42,380 bases of DNA, taken from contig NZ_BPQG01000062.1 of the NCBI RefSeq assembly GCF_022179125.1, forward strand, positions 1 through 42,380. Reading direction: 5' to 3'. This document shows, piece by piece, positions 24,953 through 31,737 of the stretch (position 1 is its first letter; each line of letters begins with the position of its first letter). Origin of the DNA: Methylobacterium cerastii (GTDB lineage: Bacteria; Pseudomonadota; Alphaproteobacteria; Rhizobiales; Beijerinckiaceae). Under the pieces are notes generated by a model, which saw nothing but the letters and a program-made list of their open reading frames with translations, was not told where the DNA came from and made no database searches. The position numbers were made by a program, and so were the translations under genes.

Positions 24953-27265
24953 ATGACCGCCGCACCGACCCCGGACCCGCTCGACGGCGCGCGCCTCGCC
25001 GCCCTCGACGAATACGGCATCCTCGACACGCCCGCCGAGAGCGGCTTCGAGGACATCGTCCTCCTGGCCTCGCAGGCCTGCGAGACCCCGACGGCGCTCG
25101 TCAGCTTCGTCGCCAAGGACCGGCAATGGTTCAAGGCGCGGATCGGGTTCGACCCGTGCGAGACGCCGCTGACCCAATCGGTCTGCGCGCACGCGCTCGG
25201 CCGCGACGGCATCCTCGTCATCCCCGACCTGACCCGCGACCCGCGGACCCGCGACAACGCCCTCGTCACCGGCGATCCGCAGATCCGGTTCTATGCCGGG
25301 GCGCCGCTGCACACGCAGGACGGCTTCGCGCTGGGCACGCTCTGCGTCATCGACTCCGTGCCGCGCCCCGAGGGCTTGACGGCGCGGCAGACGGCGACCC
25401 TGACCGCGCTGGCGCGCCAGGTGATGGTCCAGCTCGAATTGCGCCGGGCGATCGAGAACCGCGAGCAGGCGCTCGCCGCCCGCGCCCGCGCCGAGGAGCA
25501 GCTGCGCCTCGCGGTCGAGGCCACCGGCATCGGCATCTTCGACTTCGACCTCGCCACCGGCGAGCTGCGCTGGGACGCGCGGGTGCGCGCCCTGTTCGGC
25601 GTGCCGGCGCGCGGCCCGATCACCTACGCGGAGACCTATCTCGGCGGCGTCCACCCCGACGACCGGGAGCGCGCGGACGCGGCGGTCCGGGCGGCCATGG
25701 ACGCGGACGGCGTCGGCGTGTTCGACACCGACTACCGGGTGATCGCGGCCGACACCGGCGTCGAGCGCTGGCTCGCGGCCCGCGGCCGGGCGATCGTCGA
25801 GGACGGCGTCGCCGTCCGCTTCATCGGTTCGGTCCGCGACATCACCGAGCACAAGGCCGCCGACCTCGCCCTGAAGGCGACCGAGGAGCGCTACCGCCTG
25901 GCGGCGCGCGCCACCACCGACGCGATCTGGGACTGGGACCTCGTCGCCGACCAGGTCCGCTGGAACGAGGCGCTGACGCTCGCCCACGGCCATGACCTCG
26001 GCGCGGTGGTGCCGCAGGGCGCGTGGTGGCTCGCCCAGATCCATTCGGAGGACCGCGACCGGATCGCCCGCAGCATCCACGCGGCGATCGACGGCACCGT
26101 GGAGACCTGGACCGACGAGTACCGCTTCCGGCGCGGCGACGACAGCTACGCCGCCGTGATCGACCGCGGCTACATCATCCGCGACGACGCCGGCCGGGCG
26201 GTGCGGATGATCGGGGCGATGCTCGACATCACCCGCCGCAACGAGACCGAGCGGCGCCTGCGCCAGAACCAGGCGCAGCTGGACACCGTCCTGCAGACCA
26301 TGCCGGTGGGCATCCTGCTGGCGGAGGCGCCGAGCGGACGGATCGTGTTCGGCAACCCGCGCCTGGAGCGCATCCTCGGCCACCCGACCGTGCAGGCCGA
26401 AGACCGGGACGGGTACGGCGCCTACCGCGCCTACCGGGCCGACGGGTCGCCGGTGCCGCCCGGGGACTACCCGCTCGCCCGCATCACCGCCGGCGAGGTC
26501 GACCACGCCGAGCTGGAGGCGCATTACCAGCGGCCCGACGGGTCGCGTCGCTGGATCGAGATCATCGGCGAGGCCGTGAAGGATTCCAACGGCGTCACCA
26601 TCGGCGCGGTGGTGGCGGTCGGCGACATAGAGGACCGCAAGCGCGCCGCGCAGCAGCAGGACATCCTCCACCACGAGCTCGGGCACCGCCTGAAGAACAC
26701 CCTCGCCCTGGTGCAGGCGATCGCGACGCAGACCCTGCGCAACGTCACCGACCTCGACGCCGCCCGCGAGGCCCTGTCGGCCCGCCTCGTGGCCATGGGC
26801 AAGGCCCACGACATCCTGCTCTCCGGCGAGAGCGAGAGCGCAGGCATGGAGGCGGTGCTGCGCGGCGCCCTGAGCATCCACGACGACGGCGGGCCGCAGC
26901 GGTTCCGGCTCTCGGGGCCCGACCTCGCGGTCGGCCCGAAGGCGGCGCTGTCGCTGGCGCTGATGGCGCACGAGCTGGCCACCAACGCGGTCAAGTACGG
27001 CGCGCTCTCGGTGCCGGACGGCAGCGTCGTCCTGCGCTGGGAGGTCGAGGGCCGCGACCGCGCGGACGGGAGCGCCGTCATCCACCTGCTCTGGCGCGAG
27101 CAGGGCGGTCCGTCCGTGCTCGAGCCGACCCGCAAGGGGTTCGGCACCCGCCTGATCGAGCGCGGCCTCGTCGGCGCGATCGGCGGCACGGTAAGGCTCG
27201 CCTACCCAAAAAGCGGGGTCACCTGCACGGTCACGGCCCCCTTGAGCGGGCTGCTCGAATCGTAA
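24953..27265 (+). CDS. GAF-PAS-PAS-PAS sensor histidine kinase of the HWE family
   Basis: 770 residues, no membrane segment, so cytosolic. A GAF domain spans about 20-160 (EDIVLLASQACETPTALVSF, GAPLHTQDGFALGTLCVID). PAS domains lie at about 185-300 (ATGIGIFDFDLATGELRWD), 310-430 (TDAIWDWDLVADQVRWNEA) and 440-560 (LDTVLQTMPVGILLAEAP). The dimerisation/phospho-acceptor box at about 573 reads HHELGHRLKNTLALVQAIA, and the ATPase has LALMAHELATNAVKYGALS and KGFGTRLIERGLVGAIGG. These are HWE/HisKA_2 features, common in light, redox and general-stress signalling of alphaproteobacteria. No Cys chromophore motif is obvious. No response regulator is adjacent; the Crp-type gene precedes it. Confidence 0.9.
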   Translation: MTAAPTPDPLDGARLAALDEYGILDTPAESGFEDIVLLASQACETPTALVSFVAKDRQWFKARIGFDPCETPLTQSVCAHALGRDGILVIPDLTRDPRTRDNALVTGDPQIRFYAGAPLHTQDGFALGTLCVIDSVPRPEGLTARQTATLTALARQVMVQLELRRAIENREQALAARARAEEQLRLAVEATGIGIFDFDLATGELRWDARVRALFGVPARGPITYAETYLGGVHPDDRERADAAVRAAMDADGVGVFDTDYRVIAADTGVERWLAARGRAIVEDGVAVRFIGSVRDITEHKAADLALKATEERYRLAARATTDAIWDWDLVADQVRWNEALTLAHGHDLGAVVPQGAWWLAQIHSEDRDRIARSIHAAIDGTVETWTDEYRFRRGDDSYAAVIDRGYIIRDDAGRAVRMIGAMLDITRRNETERRLRQNQAQLDTVLQTMPVGILLAEAPSGRIVFGNPRLERILGHPTVQAEDRDGYGAYRAYRADGSPVPPGDYPLARITAGEVDHAELEAHYQRPDGSRRWIEIIGEAVKDSNGVTIGAVVAVGDIEDRKRAAQQQDILHHELGHRLKNTLALVQAIATQTLRNVTDLDAAREALSARLVAMGKAHDILLSGESESAGMEAVLRGALSIHDDGGPQRFRLSGPDLAVGPKAALSLALMAHELATNAVKYGALSVPDGSVVLRWEVEGRDRADGSAVIHLLWREQGGPSVLEPTRKGFGTRLIERGLVGAIGGTVRLAYPKSGVTCTVTAPLSGLLES

Positions 27266-27283
27266 GCTGGACGCCGGTCTCGC

Positions 27284-27949
27284 TCAGCCCGGATCGTCCG
27301 CGGGCTTCGGCCCGGCGGGCGCGAAGAAATCCTCCGGCGGCGCCACCACGACGCGCCGCGCCGCGACGTCGAGGTCGGGGACGAAGGCCTTTGTGAAGGG
27401 CAGGAGCGCCGTGGCGCCCCCCTGTACGGGCTTGATCTCCAGGAGGTCGCCGCCGCCGTAGTTCGGCACCGCGACGACGGTCCCGATCACCGTGCCGGCG
27501 GCGTCGATCGCCGGCAGCCCAACGAGGTCGGCGGTGAAGACCTCGTCCGCATCCGGCTCGCCGAGTCGCTCGCGGGGGACGTAGAGGAGGGTGCGGTTCA
27601 GGGCCTCGGCGCCGGTCCGGTCGGAGACGCCGCGGACGCGCGCGACCAGGAGGTCGGGCGACGACCCGGGAGCCGGGCGCACGCTCGTAAGTTCGAACGT
27701 CCGGCCGTCGGCCGAAACGAGCGGGCCGTAGCCGGCGATGGCCTGCGGGTCGCCGGTATAGGATTTCAGGCGGATCTCGCCGTTGAGCCCCTGCGCCCGG
27801 CCGAACTCGCCCATCACGACGAGGTTCGGGTCGACCGAGACGGGGGCCGGCTTCGCCGCGGGCTTGGGCCGCGGCGAAGTCTGGGTGTCGGGCGCGATGG
27901 CGCCGCGGCGCGCGCCGTCGCCGCGGGATGGGCCTGCGGGACGACGCAT
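27284..27949 (-). CDS. rimM: Ribosome maturation factor RimM
   Basis: 221 residues. It assists 30S head assembly and binds S19. The N-terminal RimM domain starts around residue 42 ([20 protein letters not shown]), and the PRC-barrel part contains [20 protein letters not shown] and [10 protein letters not shown], ending in [14 protein letters not shown] basic, Pro-rich N-terminal extension of about 40 residues is unusual but occurs in Methylobacterium-like proteins. It lies 11 bp downstream of rpsP. trmD and rplS, which often follow in this order, are absent, and the convergent kinase gene ends 18 bp away. Confidence 0.93.
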   Translation of the reverse strand: MRRPAGPSRGDGARRGAIAPDTQTSPRPKPAAKPAPVSVDPNLVVMGEFGRAQGLNGEIRLKSYTGDPQAIAGYGPLVSADGRTFELTSVRPAPGSSPDLLVARVRGVSDRTGAEALNRTLLYVPRERLGEPDADEVFTADLVGLPAIDAAGTVIGTVVAVPNYGGGDLLEIKPVQGGATALLPFTKAFVPDLDVAARRVVVAPPEDFFAPAGPKPADDPG

Positions 27950-27960
27950 GCTCTGGCTCC

Positions 27961-28323
27961 TCAGGCGGCCGCGTCCTCGGCGGGCTTGGCGGCCTTCTCG
28001 GCGCGCTTGGCGGCGCGCTCCTTGGCCTTCTCGCCCGGCTCCGCCTTCTGCGGGTTGTTGCGGGTCGGGCGCTTGGCGAGCCCCGCGGCGTCGAGGAAGC
28101 GTAGCACGCGGTCGGTCGGCTGCGCGCCCTTGGCGAGCCAGGCCGTGATCTTCTCGGCCTCGAGCACGATGCGGGCCGGGTCGTCCTTGGCCTTCATCGG
28201 GTCGTAGGCGCCGACCTTCTCGATGAAACGGCCGTCGCGGGGGGCGCGGGCGTCGGCGACGACGATGCGGTAGTACGGGCGCTTCTTGGCGCCGCCACGG
28301 GTGAGGCGGATCTTGAGGGACAT
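27961..28323 (-). CDS. rpsP: 30S ribosomal protein S16
   Basis: 120 residues from ATG at 28323; an upstream open frame to 28401 runs through the intergenic repeat and is not coding. It begins [20 protein letters not shown] and continues [15 protein letters not shown], then [19 protein letters not shown], all typical of S16. The C-terminal tail is Lys/Ala/Glu-rich, as in other Rhizobiales. It lies between ffh and rimM in a common ribosomal/SRP gene order. Confidence 0.97.
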   Translation of the reverse strand: MSLKIRLTRGGAKKRPYYRIVVADARAPRDGRFIEKVGAYDPMKAKDDPARIVLEAEKITAWLAKGAQPTDRVLRFLDAAGLAKRPTRNNPQKAEPGEKAKERAAKRAEKAAKPAEDAAA

Positions 28324-28353
28324 GTCTTCAACTCCTGATGTGCTTCGATCGAT

Positions 28354-28417
28354 CAACGAATGGTGAGTAGTGAGTAGCGAATGGAAGGCCGAAAGCCGCA
28401 TTCGCTATTCGCTACTC
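28354..28417. repeat. Inverted repeat between ffh and rpsP
   Basis: GAGTAGCGAATG at 28372-28383 faces CATTCGCT at 28399 and ATTCGCTACTC at 28407-28417. The motif also recurs in direct form: GAATGGTGAGTAGTGAGTAG on the left, ATTCGCTATTCGCTAC on the right. It could fold into a stem in the ffh-rpsP mRNA. It looks like a small dispersed intergenic repeat unit rather than a simple terminator, since no T-tract follows on the minus strand. Confidence 0.6.
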
Positions 28418-28427
28418 CCCCTTCGCC

Positions 28428-29993
28428 CTACTTCTTCTTCCCGAACGGGAAGCCGCCGAGACCCGGCATCTTCGAGCCTCCGAGGCCCGGAAGGCTCGGC
28501 ATCTTGCCAGCCCCCCCGAGGCCGGGGGGCATCGGCGGCAGCTTGCCGCCGAACTGCTTCTGCATCGCCTCGATCTGCTCCGGCGTCGGCTCGGGCATCC
28601 CCGGGGGCAGGCCGGGCATCCCGCCCATGCCGCCCGGCATCCCGCCGCCGCCGAGGCCGAACATCGAGCCCAAAGCCTGGCCGATGCCGCGCTTGCCCGA
28701 ACCCATGGCCTTCATCATGTCGGCCATGGTCCGGTGCATCTTCAGGAGCTTGTTCAGCTCCTCGACCTTGGTGCCCGAACCCGCCGCGATGCGCTTCTTG
28801 CGGGAGTTCTTGAGCAGGTCGGGGTTCTTGCGCTCCTGCGCGGTCATCGAGGAGATGATCGCGCGCTGGCGCTTGAACATGTTCTCGTCGAGGTTGGCGC
28901 CCTCGACCTGCTTCTTCATCGCGCCCATGCCGGGCAGCATGCCCATCAGGCCGCCGATGCCGCCCATCTTCTCCATCTGTCCGAGCTGCATCGACAAGTC
29001 GTCGAGGTCGAACTTGCCCTTGCGCATCTTCTCCGCGGTGCGGAGCGCCTGCTCGTGGTCGATGGTCTCGGCCGCCTTCTCGACGAGCGAGACGATGTCG
29101 CCCATGCCGAGGATGCGGTTGGCGACGCGGGAGGGATGGAACTCCTCCAGCGCGTCGACCTTCTCGCCGGTGCCGACGAGCTTGATCGGTTTGCCGGTGA
29201 CGGCGCGCATCGAGAGCGCCGCGCCGCCGCGCGAATCGCCGTCCATGCGGGTGAGCACGATGCCGGTGACGCCGAGCCGCTGGTCGAAGGCGCGCGCGGT
29301 GTTGACCGCGTCCTGGCCGGTGAGCGCGTCGGCGACGAGCAGCACCTCGTGGGGGTTCGTCGCCGCCTTCACCTCGGCGGCTTCCTGCATCAGGGCCTCG
29401 TCGACCGTGGTGCGGCCGGCGGTGTCGAGCATCACCACGTCGAAGCCGCCGAGCCGGGCGGCGTCCATGGCGCGCTTGGCGATCTGCACCGCCGACTGGC
29501 CGGCGACGATCGGCAGGCAGGCGACGCCGACCTGGGCCGCGAGGATCGCCAGCTGCTCCATCGCCGCCGGGCGGCGGGTGTCGAGGGAGGCGAGCAGCAC
29601 CTTGCGCTTCTCGCGGTCGGACAGGCGCCGGGCGATCTTGGCGGTGGTGGTGGTCTTGCCCGAGCCCTGCAGGCCGACCATCAGGATCGGCACCGGGGCG
29701 GGGGCGTTCAGGTCGATCACGCCGGCGTCGGTGCCGAGCATGGCCACGAGCTCGTCGTTGACGATCTTCACGACCATCTGGCCGGGCGTGACCGACTTCA
29801 GCACGACGGCGCCGACGGCCTTCTCGCGCACCGCGTCGGTGAAGCCGCGCACCACTTCGAGGGCCACGTCGGCCTCGAGCAGGGCGCGGCGGACCTCGCG
29901 CATCGCGGCGGTGACGTCGGCCTCGGTCAGCGCGCCCCGACGGGTGAGGCCGGAGAGGATGCCGGACAGGCGGTCGGAAAGGCCCTCGAACAT
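28428..29993 (-). CDS. ffh: Signal recognition particle protein Ffh
   Basis: 521 residues from ATG at 29993. It binds 4.5S RNA and signal peptides for co-translational membrane targeting. The N domain starts MFEGLSDRLSGILSGLTRRG. The G domain has the P-loop GLQGSGKTTTTAKIA, LASLDTRRPAAMEQLAIL, DTAGRTTVDEALM, and TRMDGDSRGGAALS. The M domain contains MRKGKFDLDDLSMQLGQM and is rich in Met and Gly, with SGTKVEELNKLLKMHRTM and a Gly/Pro/Met tail ending in Lys residues. It is transcribed with rpsP and rimM. Confidence 0.97.
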   Translation of the reverse strand: MFEGLSDRLSGILSGLTRRGALTEADVTAAMREVRRALLEADVALEVVRGFTDAVREKAVGAVVLKSVTPGQMVVKIVNDELVAMLGTDAGVIDLNAPAPVPILMVGLQGSGKTTTTAKIARRLSDREKRKVLLASLDTRRPAAMEQLAILAAQVGVACLPIVAGQSAVQIAKRAMDAARLGGFDVVMLDTAGRTTVDEALMQEAAEVKAATNPHEVLLVADALTGQDAVNTARAFDQRLGVTGIVLTRMDGDSRGGAALSMRAVTGKPIKLVGTGEKVDALEEFHPSRVANRILGMGDIVSLVEKAAETIDHEQALRTAEKMRKGKFDLDDLSMQLGQMEKMGGIGGLMGMLPGMGAMKKQVEGANLDENMFKRQRAIISSMTAQERKNPDLLKNSRKKRIAAGSGTKVEELNKLLKMHRTMADMMKAMGSGKRGIGQALGSMFGLGGGGMPGGMGGMPGLPPGMPEPTPEQIEAMQKQFGGKLPPMPPGLGGAGKMPSLPGLGGSKMPGLGGFPFGKKK

Positions 29994-29997
29994 GGCG

Positions 29998-30213
29998 CTA
30001 CTCGTCCAGGCCGGACGCGGCGGCGCGGCGCGCCTGGAACGCGTCCTCGAAGGCACTGAGCGCGCGGGCGAACTTGTCCCGGCACTCGGGATTGCAGAAG
30101 CCGACCACGGCGCCGTTGTAGAGCGTCAGGGAATCGGCTGCGATCGGCTTGCCCGACCAGGGGCAGAGCTCGTTCACGGCATCCTCGATGCGCAAGGCGG
30201 CGGATGGTGTCAT
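29998..30213 (-). CDS. Small YHS-like zinc-ribbon protein
   Basis: 71 residues from ATG at 30213; the frame is open further to 30270, but conservation-like sequence starts here. Metal-binding pairs are visible in ELCPWSGKPI and VGFCNPECRDKFARAL, a C-x(n)-C-x3-C spacing that fits a YHS/treble-clef fold. The helical tail is basic. It is 4 bp upstream of ffh and likely co-transcribed. Similar proteins have been labelled glutathione S-transferase in annotations, but this one is too short for that fold. Role unknown. Confidence 0.75.
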   Translation of the reverse strand: MTPSAALRIEDAVNELCPWSGKPIAADSLTLYNGAVVGFCNPECRDKFARALSAFEDAFQARRAAASGLDE

Positions 30214-30513
30214 GGCGTAAAGGTCATGGCGTGGGTCAAGGACGGCCTTCGTGAGGACGCCTGCCGCCAACGCCGAGCACGCCCGAGGGCGCGAACGCGC
30301 TGTCGGGCGTTGACCTCCGGCCTCGATGGACCGGTCGGCTTCGGAATCGACGACGAACGTCGGATGCGCCGGGCGATACGGAAGCCGGCGCCGAAAGTCA
30401 ATTTTTGCACGCCCCGGCAGCTTCCCCGGCAGCCGCCCCTACGGCCGGGCTCGCCTTTTCGCCTGCCTCTCCCACCTTCGATGATCCGACGAAGCTTGAA
30501 GGAGGACGACCGC
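30214..30513. other. Intergenic region between divergent genes
   Basis: 300 bp with no convincing ORF. It lies between the minus-strand zinc-ribbon/ffh operon and the plus-strand Rmf-like gene, so it should contain both promoters. A short direct repeat (CATGGCGT at 30212 and 30230) is present. I looked for a 4.5S RNA here and saw no GGAAGGAAGCA-type core. Confidence 0.45.
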
Positions 30514-30717
30514 ATGGCATACGTCTCGGCCAAGATCAGGGACGAGGGCAGGGCCGCCAAGACGCAGGGCGCGCCGCTCTCGGCCGACCCGTATCCCGCC
30601 GGCTCCCAGGACAGCGCCGACTGGCTCGAAGGCTACACCTTCGACGAGCGCGAGCAGAACGTCGACCGCGAGGTCGAGCCAGGGGTCGAGCCAGGCGTCG
30701 ACACCGGCAAGGCCTGA
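30514..30717 (+). CDS. Rmf/CrpP-like small protein
   Basis: 67 residues from ATG at 30514, with AAGGAGG 8 bp upstream. The core IRDEGRAAKTQGAPLSADPY plus PAGSQDSADWLEGYTF follows the pattern of ribosome modulation factor and CrpP-type proteins: Gly and Ala in a helix, NPYP-like turn, then W-x2-GY. Rmf dimerises 70S ribosomes in stationary phase. Whether this member binds ribosomes is inference. The tail repeats VEPGVEPGVDTG. Nothing nearby is obviously co-transcribed. Confidence is high for the gene and moderate for the family. Confidence 0.7.
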   Translation: MAYVSAKIRDEGRAAKTQGAPLSADPYPAGSQDSADWLEGYTFDEREQNVDREVEPGVEPGVDTGKA

Positions 30718-30834
30718 CGGAGGAGGGCGGGATCCGGCCCACATTCTCGCGATCGAACGCAGACGCAGCGTTAACTTTTACCGATCGTTAAGCATGTTCG
30801 GCACTGAATGGCCTCGATCGTTGAGGACACACCG

Positions 30835-31371
30835 ATGTCGGACCCCGCCCGCAACCTGCCCCCGTACGAGTCCGGTGGACGCCCGACCCCGGGTCCGCTG
30901 CGCGACTGGCTTGCCGCCATGAAGGCCCAGGCGCCCGCCGCCCAGGCCCAAGCTCAGGCCCCCTTCCAGCCGCAGGCCGAGACGCGCCAGCCGCCGCGCC
31001 CCGAGCCCCGCGCCGCCGAGACGGCGTGGTCGCCCCGGATCGTGCAGCAGCCGGTCGAGGCCCCGCGTTCGAACCCGGAGGCCGAGGACATCTCCGAGCT
31101 GATGGCCGAAAACCTGATGCTGAAGGCGAAGCTTCGGATCGAATCCGACCGCCACGGCGAGTTGCAGACCCTGCTCGCCCAGGAGATCCGCGAGCTGCGC
31201 AACCACGTGCAGATCGAGATGAACGCCCTTCACGAAATCCGGGCCGAGCGCGACCACTTCCGGGTCGAGCGCGACCAGATCCGCGACGAGCTCGATGCGA
31301 TGCGCGAGGAGCGCGACCTCTGGCGCGCCCGCACCGAGGCGCTGGCCCAGCCGCTGTTCCAGAAGCGCTGA
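30835..31371 (+). CDS. Coiled-coil protein of unknown function
   Basis: 178 residues from ATG at 30835, which follows GAGGACACACCG; ATG at 30808 is an alternative. Residues 1-85 are disordered, rich in Pro, Ala and Gln (AAQAQAQAPFQPQAE). Residues about 90-170 form a long charged helix with heptad spacing: EDISELMAENLMLKAKLRI, EIRELRNHVQIEMNALHEI and RDQIRDELDAMREERDLW. No catalytic motif. It is followed by a terminator. A scaffold or cell-envelope/division role is possible but unsupported. Confidence 0.75.
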   Translation: MSDPARNLPPYESGGRPTPGPLRDWLAAMKAQAPAAQAQAQAPFQPQAETRQPPRPEPRAAETAWSPRIVQQPVEAPRSNPEAEDISELMAENLMLKAKLRIESDRHGELQTLLAQEIRELRNHVQIEMNALHEIRAERDHFRVERDQIRDELDAMREERDLWRARTEALAQPLFQKR

Positions 31372-31413
31372 GGCGCGTCGATCGCGGCGAGCCGCGGTCG
31401 TCGGACACGACGA

Positions 31414-31441
31414 AGGGCCGCCCTCGCAGCCGGCCCCTTTT
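31414..31441 (+). terminator. Rho-independent terminator after the coiled-coil gene
   Basis: GGGCCG pairs with CGGCCC around CCCTCGCAGC, followed by CTTTT on the plus strand, 43 bp after the stop at 31371. Confidence 0.65.
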
Positions 31442-31450
31442 GAAAAGCCG

Positions 31451-31476
31451 AAGGGCCGCCCGTGAGGGCGGCCCTT
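31451..31476 (-). terminator. Strong terminator for the minus-strand short ORF or operon
   Basis: AAGGGCCGCCC pairs perfectly with GGGCGGCCCTT around a 4-base loop. On the minus strand it is followed by CGGCTTTTC. It lies 54 bp beyond the stop of the 23-codon ORF and is the first good terminator after the carrier-protein operon. Confidence 0.75.
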
Positions 31477-31529
31477 CCATTGCCGAACCGCGGTCCGGCC
31501 GAAACTGTCCCGAGAGTGCCCGGGCGCCC

Positions 31530-31601
31530 TTAGAAGGAGGCGCCGGAGGCGACGGTCCAGGTCCGGTAAGCCGAAGACAGCGGCTGATGACAATGAGACA
31601 C
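31530..31601 (-). CDS. Candidate 23-residue peptide with near-perfect Shine-Dalgarno
   Basis: GTG at 31601 is preceded by AAAGGAGGTGATCC, complementary to essentially the whole 3' end of 16S rRNA, with 7 bases between AGGAGG and GTG. The frame runs 23 codons to TAA at 31530. The peptide begins MSHCHQP, is rich in Ser, Ala and aromatic residues in its second half (AYRTW), and ends ASGASF. It contains one Cys flanked by two His (H-C-H). A strong minus-strand terminator follows. It lies 136 bp downstream of the alpha/beta hydrolase gene on the same strand. It could be a peptide product or substrate of the operon, a regulatory leader, or an independent small protein. I do not recognise a family, and translation is inferred from the ribosome-binding site alone. 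Confidence 0.55.
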   Translation of the reverse strand: MSHCHQPLSSAYRTWTVASGASF

Positions 31602-31737
31602 TGGATCACCTCCTTTCGTTCGTTGCTGGGATCCCCAAGGTAGGTGGCGGGACGGCCCCTGTGAAGCCCCCCGCCTGCGTTGTCTCGCCGCCCCCCGTGG
31701 CAGGCTCCTCGGCCGCCTTCGCGACGCCGATCGGGCG

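Noticed and set aside
28321-28401. N-terminal extension of rpsP
   Set aside because: The extra residues come from the inverted repeat; S16 proteins start at MSLKIRL.
30214-30513. Possible 4.5S (ffs) RNA next to ffh
   Set aside because: The conserved SRP RNA core is not present on either strand.
30766-30792. TTAA-containing pair as a CtrA-binding site
   Set aside because: The spacing is 13 bases, not the 7 bases of the known TTAA-N7-TTAA site.
31601-31618. CTGGATCACCTCCTTTC looks like the 3' end of 16S rRNA
   Set aside because: Nothing upstream resembles 16S rRNA. The match is explained by the opposite strand carrying an extended Shine-Dalgarno sequence in front of a short ORF.
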